DNA of 21,286 bases from an uncultured Leucobacter sp. (GCA_937872275.1 CALMSE010000329.1:1-21286); one strand, 5' to 3'. Positions 9,294-16,931 are shown, counted from the stretch's first letter. The notes: generated from the letters alone by a model not told the origin. Program-made: numbers and translations.

Positions 9294-10838
9294 CTACGCG
9301 CCGGCCGGGCGGATCGCGCGGTAGTCGATCAGGTTCTGCTCCCAGACCTGGATCGCCGGCTGCACGTCCGTCACGGTATCGGTGTTGTAGGCGATGATCT
9401 CGCTCGACGCGAAGTGGCTGCAGGTGAGCGCCTCGTCGGAGATCTGCTTCATCACCGCGGCCCACTTGTCGTTCGCCTCGGGCGAGCCGCCGGCGGCCTG
9501 CGCCTGGCCGGCGAGCGCCTTCAGCTCTTCGCTGACGTACTTCGAGGGGTTCGCCGGGGCGGTGTCGGAGAACCAGGCGCCGTACCAGTCGGCCGGGGTG
9601 ATCTGCGGGTTGTTGCCGAGCGCGACGGCGTACTGGCCGCTGTTCCAGGTGGAGAGGTACTGCGCCATGTCGAGCTCCTGCACCGTGATGTTCACGTTCG
9701 GCAGCTTGTTCATCTGATCGACGCGGATCTGGATCTCCTGCTTGTTGAACGGAGCGGCGCCGATCTGCGCCTCGACAGCGGGCTCGCCGAGCTCCTCCCA
9801 GAGTTCCAGCGCGGCGTCGAGGTCGGCCTGGAATCCGGTGATGTCGGGGTTGTGGCCCGGCTCGCCCTCGATGAAGTGCTGGTTGTGCGCCTCGCCGCCG
9901 CCCAGATCGGCCACCACCTCGGCGTCCATCGCGAGGCACAGCGCCTCGCGCACCTGCGGGTCGCCGAAGGTGCCGCCCGGGGCGCGGTCGATGAAGTTGA
10001 TGTTGTTGCGGATCGCGGGGTAGTCGAAGTACGCGACGTTCGCGGCCGAGTCGAAGCGCGGCAGCTCGTCGGTCTCGGTGTCGGTGACGTCGAGGTCGCC
10101 GGAGAGGAGGGCCGCGGTCGCCGCGGTGTCGTCGGCGATCGCGTAGAGCTCCACGTTCGCGAAGCCCGGCTTCTCGCCCCAGTAGTCGGCGAACTCCGCG
10201 AAGTACATCTTCGATCCGCTGGTCGACTGCGCCTCGTCGTACGCCCAGGGGCCGGTGCCCACCGGATGCGTCTTGATGGAGCCGTCGGCGATCGCGGCCG
10301 GCGAGCCCATCGGCAGGTTGCGCTGGCTGAGCAGCGCGAGAAAGGTGCCGTACGGGCGGGTGAAGGTGAAGGTCACCGTGTACTGGTCGTCGGCGACGAC
10401 GGACTCGACCGCTGCCTTCAGGGGCCCGCCGAACTGGCCGCCCACCACGTCGCGCACGTACTCGACGTTCGCGACGACCGCAGCGGCGTCGAAGGGGGTG
10501 CCGTCGTGGAAGACCACGTCGTCTCGCAGGGTCAGCGTGAGCGACTTCGAGCCCTCGCCGAAGCTCCACTCGGTCGCGAGGTTCGGCAGGATGGTGCCGT
10601 CGCTCTGACGCAGCACGAGCGTCTCGTAGGGGATGCGCATCGTGCCGGGCTCCATCTGCTGCGAGCCGGGTTCCCAGCTCTCGGGGAACGAGCCCCAGTT
10701 CACGCGCAGCGTGTCGCTGACGGCGGTCGCGGTGCCCTCGCCGGTGTCGGGTGCGGATCCGCCGCCCGAGCAGCCGGCGAGCAGCAGGCCGGCGATGCTC
10801 AGCGGGACCATCGCCTGCAACAGGGTTCTCTTCTTCAT
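9294..10838 (-). CDS. Solute-binding lipoprotein of the ABC importer (SBP family 5)
   Basis: Extracytoplasmic binding protein (514 aa) for the Dpp/Opp-type importer encoded downstream. N-terminus is a lipoprotein signal: KKR, a hydrophobic stretch, then lipobox LAGC with Cys23 as the lipid anchor, followed by a Ser/Gly-rich linker. The family-5 pattern is clear: YETLV near 90, LATEWSFGEGSKSLTLTLRDDVVFHDGTPFDAAAV in pieces over about 105-145, VGTGPWAY, and a C-terminal lobe. ATG 10838 has GAGGAGG 7 nt upstream. Family members bind peptides, nickel, opines, sugars or aromatic compounds, so the ligand cannot be read from sequence; the operon suggests the catabolic substrate. It follows the enzyme genes after a 113-bp gap holding a strong hairpin. 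Confidence 0.95.
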   Translation of the reverse strand: MKKRTLLQAMVPLSIAGLLLAGCSGGGSAPDTGEGTATAVSDTLRVNWGSFPESWEPGSQQMEPGTMRIPYETLVLRQSDGTILPNLATEWSFGEGSKSLTLTLRDDVVFHDGTPFDAAAVVANVEYVRDVVGGQFGGPLKAAVESVVADDQYTVTFTFTRPYGTFLALLSQRNLPMGSPAAIADGSIKTHPVGTGPWAYDEAQSTSGSKMYFAEFADYWGEKPGFANVELYAIADDTAATAALLSGDLDVTDTETDELPRFDSAANVAYFDYPAIRNNINFIDRAPGGTFGDPQVREALCLAMDAEVVADLGGGEAHNQHFIEGEPGHNPDITGFQADLDAALELWEELGEPAVEAQIGAAPFNKQEIQIRVDQMNKLPNVNITVQELDMAQYLSTWNSGQYAVALGNNPQITPADWYGAWFSDTAPANPSKYVSEELKALAGQAQAAGGSPEANDKWAAVMKQISDEALTCSHFASSEIIAYNTDTVTDVQPAIQVWEQNLIDYRAIRPAGA

Positions 10839-10859
10839 GGGGACGCCTCCTCGCGTCTG

Positions 10860-10880
10860 GTGCGGCGCCTGGCGCCGCAC
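10860..10880 (-). terminator. Perfect 10-bp inverted repeat between enzyme and importer genes
   Basis: GTGCGGCGCC and GGCGCCGCAC flank a single T. As RNA the innermost pairs would open to form a loop, leaving a very stable hairpin, 22 nt upstream of the binding-protein start codon. No T-run follows. It could partly terminate, protect the downstream message from 3' decay, or be an operator. Confidence 0.5.
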
Positions 10881-10951
10881 GGATGGGTGGGTGTTCGGTC
10901 GGGGTGGATGTTCGGGCCGAATGGCGGGATGCGGTCGGATCGTCGGCGGGA

Positions 10952-11830
10952 TCAGCCCTCGGCTTCCACGACGCGGTTCTCGATGGCGCCGAGGCCCTCG
11001 ATCTCCGCGCGCACGACGTCGCCGGGCCGCAGGAAGCGGCCGCTCGGCGCACCGATGCCCGAGGGCGTGCCGGTCGCGATGAGGTCGCCCGGCATGAGCG
11101 TCATGACGGTCGTGAGCTCGGCGATCTGCGCGGCGATGCCGTGGATCATGTCGTCGGTGCGGTGCGACTGCCGCACCTCGCCGTTGACCGTGAGCGTCAT
11201 CCGCAGCGCCTCGGGGTCGGGCACCTCGTCGGCCGTCGTGATCCACGGCCCGATGGGCCCGTGGGTATCGAAGGACTTGCCGAGGGTGAAGGTGGGCGAG
11301 CGCTGCTGCAGCCAGTCGCGCACCGACACGTCGTTCGCCACGAGGTAGCCGGCGATCACCTCGTGCGCGCGCTCGGCCGGCACGTTGCGGCAGCGCTCGC
11401 CGATCACGAGGCCGAGCTCGATCTCGTAGTCGAGGGCGTCGGAGACGTCCGGCTTCACGATGTCGCCGAAGGGCCCGGTGATGCACGAGACCTGCTTGTT
11501 GAACCAGAGCTGGTTGGCGGGGATCGGGATCCCGGCTTGCCGGGCCTCCTCCGCGTGCTCGCGGTAGTTCATGCCGATGGCCAGGTACTTCTGCGGGTCG
11601 TCGACGGGCGCCTCGAGCGTCACCGCCGCGAGGAGGAGGCGCTCGCCCGGGGCGGCCTCGATCTCCGCCCGCCGCTCGGGCAGCTCGGCGAGCAGCCGGC
11701 GCATCGAGGTGCCGAGACCCGGCACGCCGGAGAGGTCGACCACCTCGCCCGATGCGGGGTCCGCCGCATCGGCCTCGACCCGGCCGAGCCGCACGGGGCC
11801 GTCGCCGATCCGGAATCTCGCGAGTTTCAT
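10952..11830 (-). CDS. Fumarylacetoacetate hydrolase (FAH) family protein
   Basis: Cytoplasmic metal-dependent hydrolase/decarboxylase/isomerase of the FAH superfamily, 292 aa. Metal ligands are visible: YEIELG gives Glu136 and Glu138, NDVSVRD gives Asp167; Lys185 in TLGKSFD and the closing GTPSGIG (254-260) are typical. N-terminal residues 1-75 form the usual small beta domain. The family includes fumarylpyruvate hydrolase, acylpyruvases and 2-oxo-hept-diene-dioate isomerases/decarboxylases, all late steps of aromatic breakdown; the exact reaction cannot be chosen. ATG 11830 overlaps the stop of the preceding gene as ATGA, and GGGAGG lies 7 nt upstream. Context predicts action on a ring-opened keto acid. 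Confidence 0.94.
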   Translation of the reverse strand: MKLARFRIGDGPVRLGRVEADAADPASGEVVDLSGVPGLGTSMRRLLAELPERRAEIEAAPGERLLLAAVTLEAPVDDPQKYLAIGMNYREHAEEARQAGIPIPANQLWFNKQVSCITGPFGDIVKPDVSDALDYEIELGLVIGERCRNVPAERAHEVIAGYLVANDVSVRDWLQQRSPTFTLGKSFDTHGPIGPWITTADEVPDPEALRMTLTVNGEVRQSHRTDDMIHGIAAQIAELTTVMTLMPGDLIATGTPSGIGAPSGRFLRPGDVVRAEIEGLGAIENRVVEAEG

Positions 11831-12294
11831 GCGCCCGCCTCCCGGCTCTCCGCGCCCTGCGAGGGCAGCCTGCCCCACACCTTGTCGCCGTAGGGGGTCA
11901 TCTGGAAGCTCACGAACTTCCAGGAGCCGTCGCCCGAGCGGCGCAGCACCTGCGTCACCTCGCCGGAGAGGGTGCGCTCCCCGCCGCCGGGGGCCCTCAT
12001 TCGGTTCGTGATCGACCCGGTGACGACGGCCGCGTCGTCGCCGATCAGCCGGACGAGCAGCTCCCCGCGGGTGATCTCGAGGTACACCCCGCGGGTGGCC
12101 ACGTGCTCGAGCAGCAGCGCCTTCGTGTGCACCTCGCCGGGGGCGTGCACGTGCACGAGGGCGTCGTCGAACAGCGCGTCGAGCACGGCGAGGTCCTTCG
12201 CGATGAGGGCGGCCTGCCTGGCGGTCTCGGCGGCGAGCACCGCATCGCGCACCCCGCCCGAGGCGACGGTGACGGCGCCGGTCGCGGCGCTCAC
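11827..12294 (-). CDS. NTF2-like small protein (SnoaL/DUF4440 type)
   Basis: 155-aa protein with the NTF2-like cone fold: helical start (AVLAAETARQAALIAKDLAVLDALF, in pieces over 18-42), then DDALVHVHAPGEV (43-55), TKALLLEHV, and three long beta strands ending WKFVSFQMTPYG (125-136). This matches the DUF4440/SnoaL_4 pattern. Such proteins act as small isomerases, dehydratases, cyclases, or as subunits of oxygenases. GTG start overlaps the monooxygenase stop (GTGA), and its own stop overlaps the FAH gene start (ATGA), so all three are translationally coupled. Probably works on the monooxygenase product; a catalytic residue set is not evident beyond His48, His50 and the nearby acids. Confidence 0.85.
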   Translation of the reverse strand: MSAATGAVTVASGGVRDAVLAAETARQAALIAKDLAVLDALFDDALVHVHAPGEVHTKALLLEHVATRGVYLEITRGELLVRLIGDDAAVVTGSITNRMRAPGGGERTLSGEVTQVLRRSGDGSWKFVSFQMTPYGDKVWGRLPSQGAESREAGA

Positions 12295-13565
12295 GCCGCC
12301 TCCCAGGTGCGGAAGCCGCTCGAGAAGGTGTCGTGGCCGGCGCGCAGCGGCTGGCCGACCAGGCGATGGTAGTTGCTGAAGAGTTCGTCGGCCTCGGCGA
12401 GCGGCAGCACCTCTTCGATCTGATCGGGCGTCTCGAGCGGCTTGCCCTCGGTGCGCTCGGCGACCCAGCGGCGGATCACCTCGTAGCCCTCGCCGCGCAT
12501 GTTCATGACGATGCGGTTGACGTGCTCGCGCCGCTCGGCGTCGTAGGCGGCGAAGGCGTCGTGCGGATCCGCGTGCGCGGCGAGCTGACGGGCGACGACG
12601 CCCGCATCGAGGATCGCCTGGCACACGCCGTTGCCCCCGCGCGGGTACATGGCGTGGGCGGCGTCGCCGAGCAGCACCACGCGCCCGTCGACCCAGGTGT
12701 CGAGCGGATCGTGGCGGATGAGCGGGAAGAGGTAGACCTCGCGCGCCTCGCGGATGAGCTGCTGGATGTCGATGAAGTCGATGTCGACGGTCTCGTACAG
12801 CGGCAGGATGTCGTCGACGGTGCCGAGCTGGTTCCAGTCCTCGATGGTCTCCTCGGCCTCGATCTCCACGACCCAGTTGACGAGTTGCTTGCCCGTGCCC
12901 TCGAAGTCGTCGGCGATCGGGTACACCACCATCGACGAGATGCGCGGATCGCCGATGTGCAGGATCGTGTGGCCGTCGCGGTAGGGCTCGCGCAGCGTGG
13001 TGCCGCGGTACATCGTGATGCCCGAGTAGTGCGGCTTCGCGAGGTTCGGGTGCATCTGCCGCCGCACCGCCGACTTGATGCCGTCGGCGGCGATCACCGC
13101 GTCGTGGCGCACCTCTTCGGCGGTGCCGTCGGCGCGCTCGATGCGCAGGGTGACGCCGTGCTCGTCCTGCGCGTATGAGACGACCGGGGCGTTCAGCACG
13201 ACCGAGTCCTCGCCGAGGCGCTCGAGCACCTTGCGGTACAGGAACATCTGGAAGTAGCCGCGATGCACGAAGCGCTGCTCGTGCTCGTAGCCCATGTGCA
13301 CGCCGCACTTCTCGGCGTAGATCTCCTGCCCGAAGTGGTTGAAGAAGATCGAGTCGACCGCGTCGACGGACATCGCGCGGAACTCGTCGAGCAGGCCGAG
13401 CTCCTCGATCTCCCTGACGCCGTAGACCTTGATGTCGACGCCGACGCCGAGCGGCTTCAGCTCGGGCACCGCCTCGTAGATCTTCGCGGGGATGCCCTGC
13501 TGGTGCAGGCGCAGCGCGGTGATGAGGCCGCCGGGGCCTGCTCCGATGATGGCGATGTCGTGCAT
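12291..13565 (-). CDS. FAD-dependent monooxygenase, PhzS-like
   Basis: Class A flavoprotein hydroxylase (424 aa) using NAD(P)H and O2. Seen: FAD-binding GAGPGG (8-13) after a beta strand, the acidic end of the first Rossmann unit at Glu31, the DG motif AADGIKSAVRR (159-169), and the GD motif LLGDAAHAMYPRGGNG (298-313). The pattern of ITMYRGT (183-189), VVYPIADD, VNWVVEI (229-235) and EDWNQLG (242-248) recalls PhzS, the phenazine-1-carboxylate-type monooxygenase, more than salicylate hydroxylase; this resemblance is from memory. ATG 13565 is preceded by a purine run AAGAGAG. It is second in the operon, 50 bp after the DLH gene. Substrate unknown; probably a carboxylated or hydroxylated aromatic ring. 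Confidence 0.93.
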   Translation of the reverse strand: MHDIAIIGAGPGGLITALRLHQQGIPAKIYEAVPELKPLGVGVDIKVYGVREIEELGLLDEFRAMSVDAVDSIFFNHFGQEIYAEKCGVHMGYEHEQRFVHRGYFQMFLYRKVLERLGEDSVVLNAPVVSYAQDEHGVTLRIERADGTAEEVRHDAVIAADGIKSAVRRQMHPNLAKPHYSGITMYRGTTLREPYRDGHTILHIGDPRISSMVVYPIADDFEGTGKQLVNWVVEIEAEETIEDWNQLGTVDDILPLYETVDIDFIDIQQLIREAREVYLFPLIRHDPLDTWVDGRVVLLGDAAHAMYPRGGNGVCQAILDAGVVARQLAAHADPHDAFAAYDAERREHVNRIVMNMRGEGYEVIRRWVAERTEGKPLETPDQIEEVLPLAEADELFSNYHRLVGQPLRAGHDTFSSGFRTWEAA

Positions 13566-13615
13566 GGGTTCTCTCTTCGCTCGGTGGGGAATGACTCGGG
13601 GTCGCGGATCGGCCG

Positions 13616-14368
13616 CTACGCGGCGGGGCTCGGGGCGGCCAGCGCCTCGCGGAGGAAGCGGGCCGTGGCCTGCCAGGCCCGCTCGGCGTTGCGGGGGTGG
13701 TACAGGAAGAGCCCGGGGTTCGGCGAGTGCTGCGCCCGCAGACTGGTGAAGGCGTGCACGGTGCCGCTGTAGAGGTCCAGCTCCCAGTCCACGCCGGCCC
13801 CGTTCATGGCGGCCTTCAGCCGCTGCCAGTGCTCGGGGGCGGCCATCGGATCCTCGGCCCCGGTGCAGACGAGCACCGCGGGGGCGCGGTCGGGGCTCAC
13901 CGCCGACCAGTCGAAGTCGATGAGGTCGAGGCCGGCATGGATCGCGACGACGCCGCGCACCCTGCCGCCGGTGCGCGCGTATTCGAGCGCGGAGGACCCG
14001 CCGAAGCAATAGCCGAGGCTCACGAGCGCCTCGCCGTCGATCTCGGGCTGGGCCGCCGCGACCTCGTGGGCGAGCGCGACGCGCGCGATCCACCGCTCTC
14101 GGTTCGAGACCATGGAGCCGATGAGCGGGCCGATCTCGGTGTCGCTCGCGGGGGTGAGCCGCCCGCCCCACACATCGGCGGCGAAGACCGCGAAGCCGAG
14201 TTCGGCGATGCGCCGGGCATTCGCCCGCATCTCTTCGCCGAGGCCGAAGGCGTCGTGGATCAGCACCACGGCCGGCAGCGACGAGGCGCCCTCGGGGGCG
14301 CAGACGAGGCCGAGCAGGCGGTCGCCGTCGTGCTCGTATGCGACGTCCCTGGTGACGATCTCGGCCAT
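13616..14368 (-). CDS. Dienelactone hydrolase family protein
   Basis: Alpha/beta hydrolase of 250 aa. The nucleophile elbow is GYCFGG with Cys121, as in dienelactone hydrolases, and the rest of the triad fits Asp173 (GAEDP) and His205 (GTVHAF). The oxyanion stretch VVLIHDAFGLGEEMRANARR (in part 34-53) is also family-typical. Known relatives open 4-carboxymethylene-butenolides from catechols; others are carboxyesterases. ATG 14368 carries a strong GAGGAGGAG. It is the first gene after the divergent control region and has a clear promoter, so it is the leader of the seven-gene minus-strand unit. A lactone or ester step after flavin-dependent hydroxylation would fit, but this is inference. Confidence 0.93.
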   Translation of the reverse strand: MAEIVTRDVAYEHDGDRLLGLVCAPEGASSLPAVVLIHDAFGLGEEMRANARRIAELGFAVFAADVWGGRLTPASDTEIGPLIGSMVSNRERWIARVALAHEVAAAQPEIDGEALVSLGYCFGGSSALEYARTGGRVRGVVAIHAGLDLIDFDWSAVSPDRAPAVLVCTGAEDPMAAPEHWQRLKAAMNGAGVDWELDLYSGTVHAFTSLRAQHSPNPGLFLYHPRNAERAWQATARFLREALAAPSPAA

Positions 14369-14399
14369 GTGCCACTCCTCCTCGAATGCCTGAACATGG

Positions 14400-14428
14400 A
14401 TCGTACGCACAATCGCACACGATTTCAA
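14400..14428 (-). promoter_or_regulatory. Promoter of the leftward catabolic/transport operon
   Basis: On the minus strand TTGAAA (14428-14423), exactly 17 bp, then TACGAT (14405-14400): the best-formed promoter in the window. It lies 32 bp upstream of the DLH start codon. A perfect palindrome fills most of the spacer. Confidence 0.7.
14411..14424. promoter_or_regulatory. Operator-like palindrome, copy 1
   Basis: AATCG-CACA-CGATT, perfect 5-bp arms. It occupies the spacer and touches the -35 box of the leftward promoter, so a bound protein should repress. A near-identical copy lies 53 bp away at the other side of the divergent region. The GntR/FCD and MarR regulators encoded nearby are the candidates. 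Confidence 0.6.
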
Positions 14429-14448
14429 GCGCGATTGGAGAATGGACT

Positions 14449-14468
14449 TGATTTCACGTAGGAAATCA
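14449..14468. promoter_or_regulatory. 20-bp palindrome in the divergent region
   Basis: TGATTTC and GAAATCA arms are exact reverse complements around a 6-bp centre. It overlaps the start of operator copy 2. Size and symmetry fit a dimeric winged-helix regulator such as MarR, or a second binding mode of the same protein. Confidence 0.45.
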
Positions 14469-14477
14469 CACACGATT
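14464..14477. promoter_or_regulatory. Operator-like motif, copy 2
   Basis: AATCACACACGATT differs from copy 1 in one base (A for G at position 5), in the same orientation. It would overlap a weak rightward promoter: TTGATT (14448-14453), 17 bp, CACGAT (14471-14476). Two copies, one per divergent promoter, suggest one regulator controls both operons. Confidence 0.55.
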
Positions 14478-14559
14478 GGTAGCGGCAGTAGTCGCTCTCA
14501 CCGCGGTCGAGGGATCGGACTGCATTTCCCATAGCAACGACGCACCCGAGGAGCGCCGC

Positions 14560-15609
14560 ATGACTGTCGTCGACATCAACATCCACCACCTGCCCGAGGA
14601 TCTCTTCACGAACGAGAAGATCCTGAACGGCTTCCTGAACAGCGCGCCCCGCGGCTTCGGCGAGATCGCGAGCGTCATCACCATGGAGAGCGGCAAGAAG
14701 CAGCTCATCCTCGAGAAGCCGAAGGGCTACCAGAACCTGAACTACGTCGAGGGCGACTACTCCGTCGAGTCGAAGCTCGCCGCGATGGACGAGGCCGGCG
14801 TCGACTACGGCGTCATGCGCGTGCCCGTGTGGCAGGAGTGGCTCGGCCTCGAGACCTGCCGGGCCGTGAACGACAACGCCGCCGAGATCGTCGCGAACTC
14901 GGGCGGGCGGCTCTTCGCCACCGCCTGCGTGCCCCCGTGGGGCGGCAAGGAGAACATCTACGAGCTCGAGCGCTGCGTGAAGGAGCTCGGCGCCGTCGGC
15001 GTGCAGCTCGCCTGCCACTACGGCCAGCTCTACCTCGACGACGAGGTCTTCGAGCCCTATCTGCGGGCGATCGAGAAGCTCGACATCCCCGTCGTCGTGC
15101 ACCACACCCCGCTCCCCGTCGAGTACAGGTCGGTCATCGACTACACGAACCTGCGCCGCGAGTTCGGCCGCATCGTCGACCAGGGCGTCGCCGTCGGCCG
15201 CGAGCTCTTCAGCGGCATGTTCGACCGCATGCCGGGGCTCCGCTTCATCCACACCATGTTCGGCGGCAACTGGTTCGCGAACACCGCGCTGCTCACGCCG
15301 CACGCCCCCAACAAGGCCGAGGCGATGAACCGGCTCGATCCCACGGGCGGCGAGAAGATCCAGCAGTACCTGCGCGAGAACATCTTCTTCGACATGACCC
15401 ACCCGCACTCCTGGGGCAAGGATCAGGTCGAGGCCGCGCTCAAGATCAACGGCGCCGACCACTACCTCTTCGGCTCGTCGTTCCCCGTGTTCTACAGCTG
15501 GATGGGCCAGGGCGTCGACTTCGTGCAGAACGAGCTCGACATCAGCGACGCCGACCGCGAACTCGTGCTCTCGGGCAACGCGAAGCGCCTGTTCAACCTC
15601 CCCATCTGA
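14560..15609 (+). CDS. Amidohydrolase family 2 (ACMSD-like) protein
   Basis: TIM-barrel amidohydrolase of 349 aa related to aminocarboxymuconate-semialdehyde decarboxylase, gamma-resorcylate decarboxylase and LigW-type enzymes, which remove a ring or side-chain carboxylate. ATG 14560 has GAGGAG 6 nt upstream. Conserved: VVVHHTP with His181/His182, RFIHTMFGG with His231, and the long helix region after it. Odd: the N-terminal metal motif, usually DxHxH, reads DINIHH (5-10), so Asn7 stands at the first His. The usual GSDYP near the end reads GSSFP (305-309), so Ser307 stands at the catalytic/metal Asp. Metal binding may be altered or lost. First gene of the rightward operon. Function: probable decarboxylase or hydrolase, not proven. 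Confidence 0.9.
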   Translation: MTVVDINIHHLPEDLFTNEKILNGFLNSAPRGFGEIASVITMESGKKQLILEKPKGYQNLNYVEGDYSVESKLAAMDEAGVDYGVMRVPVWQEWLGLETCRAVNDNAAEIVANSGGRLFATACVPPWGGKENIYELERCVKELGAVGVQLACHYGQLYLDDEVFEPYLRAIEKLDIPVVVHHTPLPVEYRSVIDYTNLRREFGRIVDQGVAVGRELFSGMFDRMPGLRFIHTMFGGNWFANTALLTPHAPNKAEAMNRLDPTGGEKIQQYLRENIFFDMTHPHSWGKDQVEAALKINGADHYLFGSSFPVFYSWMGQGVDFVQNELDISDADRELVLSGNAKRLFNLPI

Positions 15610-15620
15610 TCGGAGCGGTC

Positions 15621-16931
15621 ATGACGCAGCAGGACAACGACATCGACGACTTCTTCTCGACGGCCCGGGTCTCGGGCCGCGAGGAGGCGGTCGAGCTCAC
15701 CGCCGACAGCTACCGCGAGCACCTCATCGACCTGGACGACCCGCTGCTCGCGAACGTCCGTGGCATGAGCTACGAGGAGTTCACGGCGGATCGCGCTCAG
15801 GCCGAGTTCCTGCGCGAGCTGCTCGAGTTCTGGAAGGGCCTCTACGACGAGCCCTTCGCGGGCGTCACCGCCGACGGGACCGTGCGCGAGGGGCTCTACC
15901 GGCTGCCCGCCGTCGCCGAGCCCGATCCCGAGCCGGCCTCCGCCGCCGAGCGCCTGCTCGCCCTCCTCTCCCCCGAGGAGCGGGGACGGATCGGCTATCC
16001 CCTCGACGCCCCCGAGTGGCGGGGCTGGTCGAACCCCGAGTTCGTGTTCTTCCGCAACGGGCTGCGGCTCGAGGATCAGCGCGACGAGGTCGTGCGGGCG
16101 ATCCTCGCCGTCGTGGAGGCGTCGCTGAGCCCCGAGGGGTACGCCCGGGCGCGCGAGGCGATGGACCTCAACGGCTACCTGGGCGAGCTCGTGGACCTGC
16201 CGACGATCATGAACAACCGCTCCTACTGGTTCTCGCTCTTCGGCACCCCCTCCGCGACCGAGCCCTGGGGGTGGCAGCTCTTCGGGCACCACCTCGCGCT
16301 GAACTTCGTGCGCGTGGGCGGCCGGGATGTCATCGCGCCCGTGTTCATCGGGGCCGAGCCCGCGCTCTCCGACGGCGAGCGGCCCCCGCTCTTCGACGCG
16401 CGCGAGCGCATCGCGATCCGCCTCGGCGAGTCGCTCGCGCCCGCGCAGCGCGAACGGGCCGTCGTGTACCGATCGGTGCTCGACCCCGCGATGCCCGAGG
16501 GGCGGCTGCACCCGGCCGACGAGCGGCACGTCGCGGGCGCCTTCCGCGACAACCGCGTCGTGCCGGTCGAGGGGATCCCCGCGAGCGAGCTGGACCCCGG
16601 GCAGCGGGCGCTGCTGCGCGAGATCGCAGCGGACTTCCTGCTGCTGCTGCGCGAGGACGCGCGCGAGGCGACGCTCGCCGACTACGACGCGCACCTCGAC
16701 GAGACCTGGTTCTCCTGGTACGGCGCCACCGACGGATCGCAGCCCTTCTACCTGCGCATCCAGAGCCCGGTGCTGCTCGCCGAGCTCGACCACCACGCCG
16801 GGGTGTGGCTGAACAACCGGCTGCCGGCGCGCTTCCACGTGCACACGACGCTGCGGATGCCGAACGGCGGCGACTACGGCAAGGCGCATCTCGCCGAGTG
16901 GCGGGCGCGCGAGTCGGGAGAGCTCTCGTGA
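15621..16931 (+). CDS. DUF3500 family protein
   Basis: Uncharacterised protein of 436 aa. I recognise it as DUF3500 from the block YWFSLFGTP (202-210), WGWQLFGHHLALN (216-228) and the His-rich C-terminus: LDHHAGVW (389-396) and FHVHTTLRMPNGGDYG (405-420). No signal peptide or membrane segment is seen, so it should be cytoplasmic; the first 40 residues are acidic. The conserved HH, DHH and HVH groups look like a metal site, which is inference. No function is known to me for the family. ATG 15621 has GGAG 5 nt upstream, 11 bp after the amidohydrolase stop, and its stop overlaps the next gene as GTGA. Tight coupling on both sides argues for a metabolic role in this pathway. Confidence 0.85.
   Translation: MTQQDNDIDDFFSTARVSGREEAVELTADSYREHLIDLDDPLLANVRGMSYEEFTADRAQAEFLRELLEFWKGLYDEPFAGVTADGTVREGLYRLPAVAEPDPEPASAAERLLALLSPEERGRIGYPLDAPEWRGWSNPEFVFFRNGLRLEDQRDEVVRAILAVVEASLSPEGYARAREAMDLNGYLGELVDLPTIMNNRSYWFSLFGTPSATEPWGWQLFGHHLALNFVRVGGRDVIAPVFIGAEPALSDGERPPLFDARERIAIRLGESLAPAQRERAVVYRSVLDPAMPEGRLHPADERHVAGAFRDNRVVPVEGIPASELDPGQRALLREIAADFLLLLREDAREATLADYDAHLDETWFSWYGATDGSQPFYLRIQSPVLLAELDHHAGVWLNNRLPARFHVHTTLRMPNGGDYGKAHLAEWRARESGELS

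Noticed and set aside
9414..11348. 644-codon open frame on the plus strand opposite the binding-protein and FAH genes
   Set aside because: Shadow of two well-supported minus-strand genes with lipobox and metal motifs; no domain in the shadow.
14829..16931. 700-codon continuous frame joining part of the amidohydrolase region to the DUF3500 gene
   Set aside because: Its first part is an out-of-frame reading of the amidohydrolase; the real DUF3500 start is the ATG at 15621 with its own ribosome-binding site.
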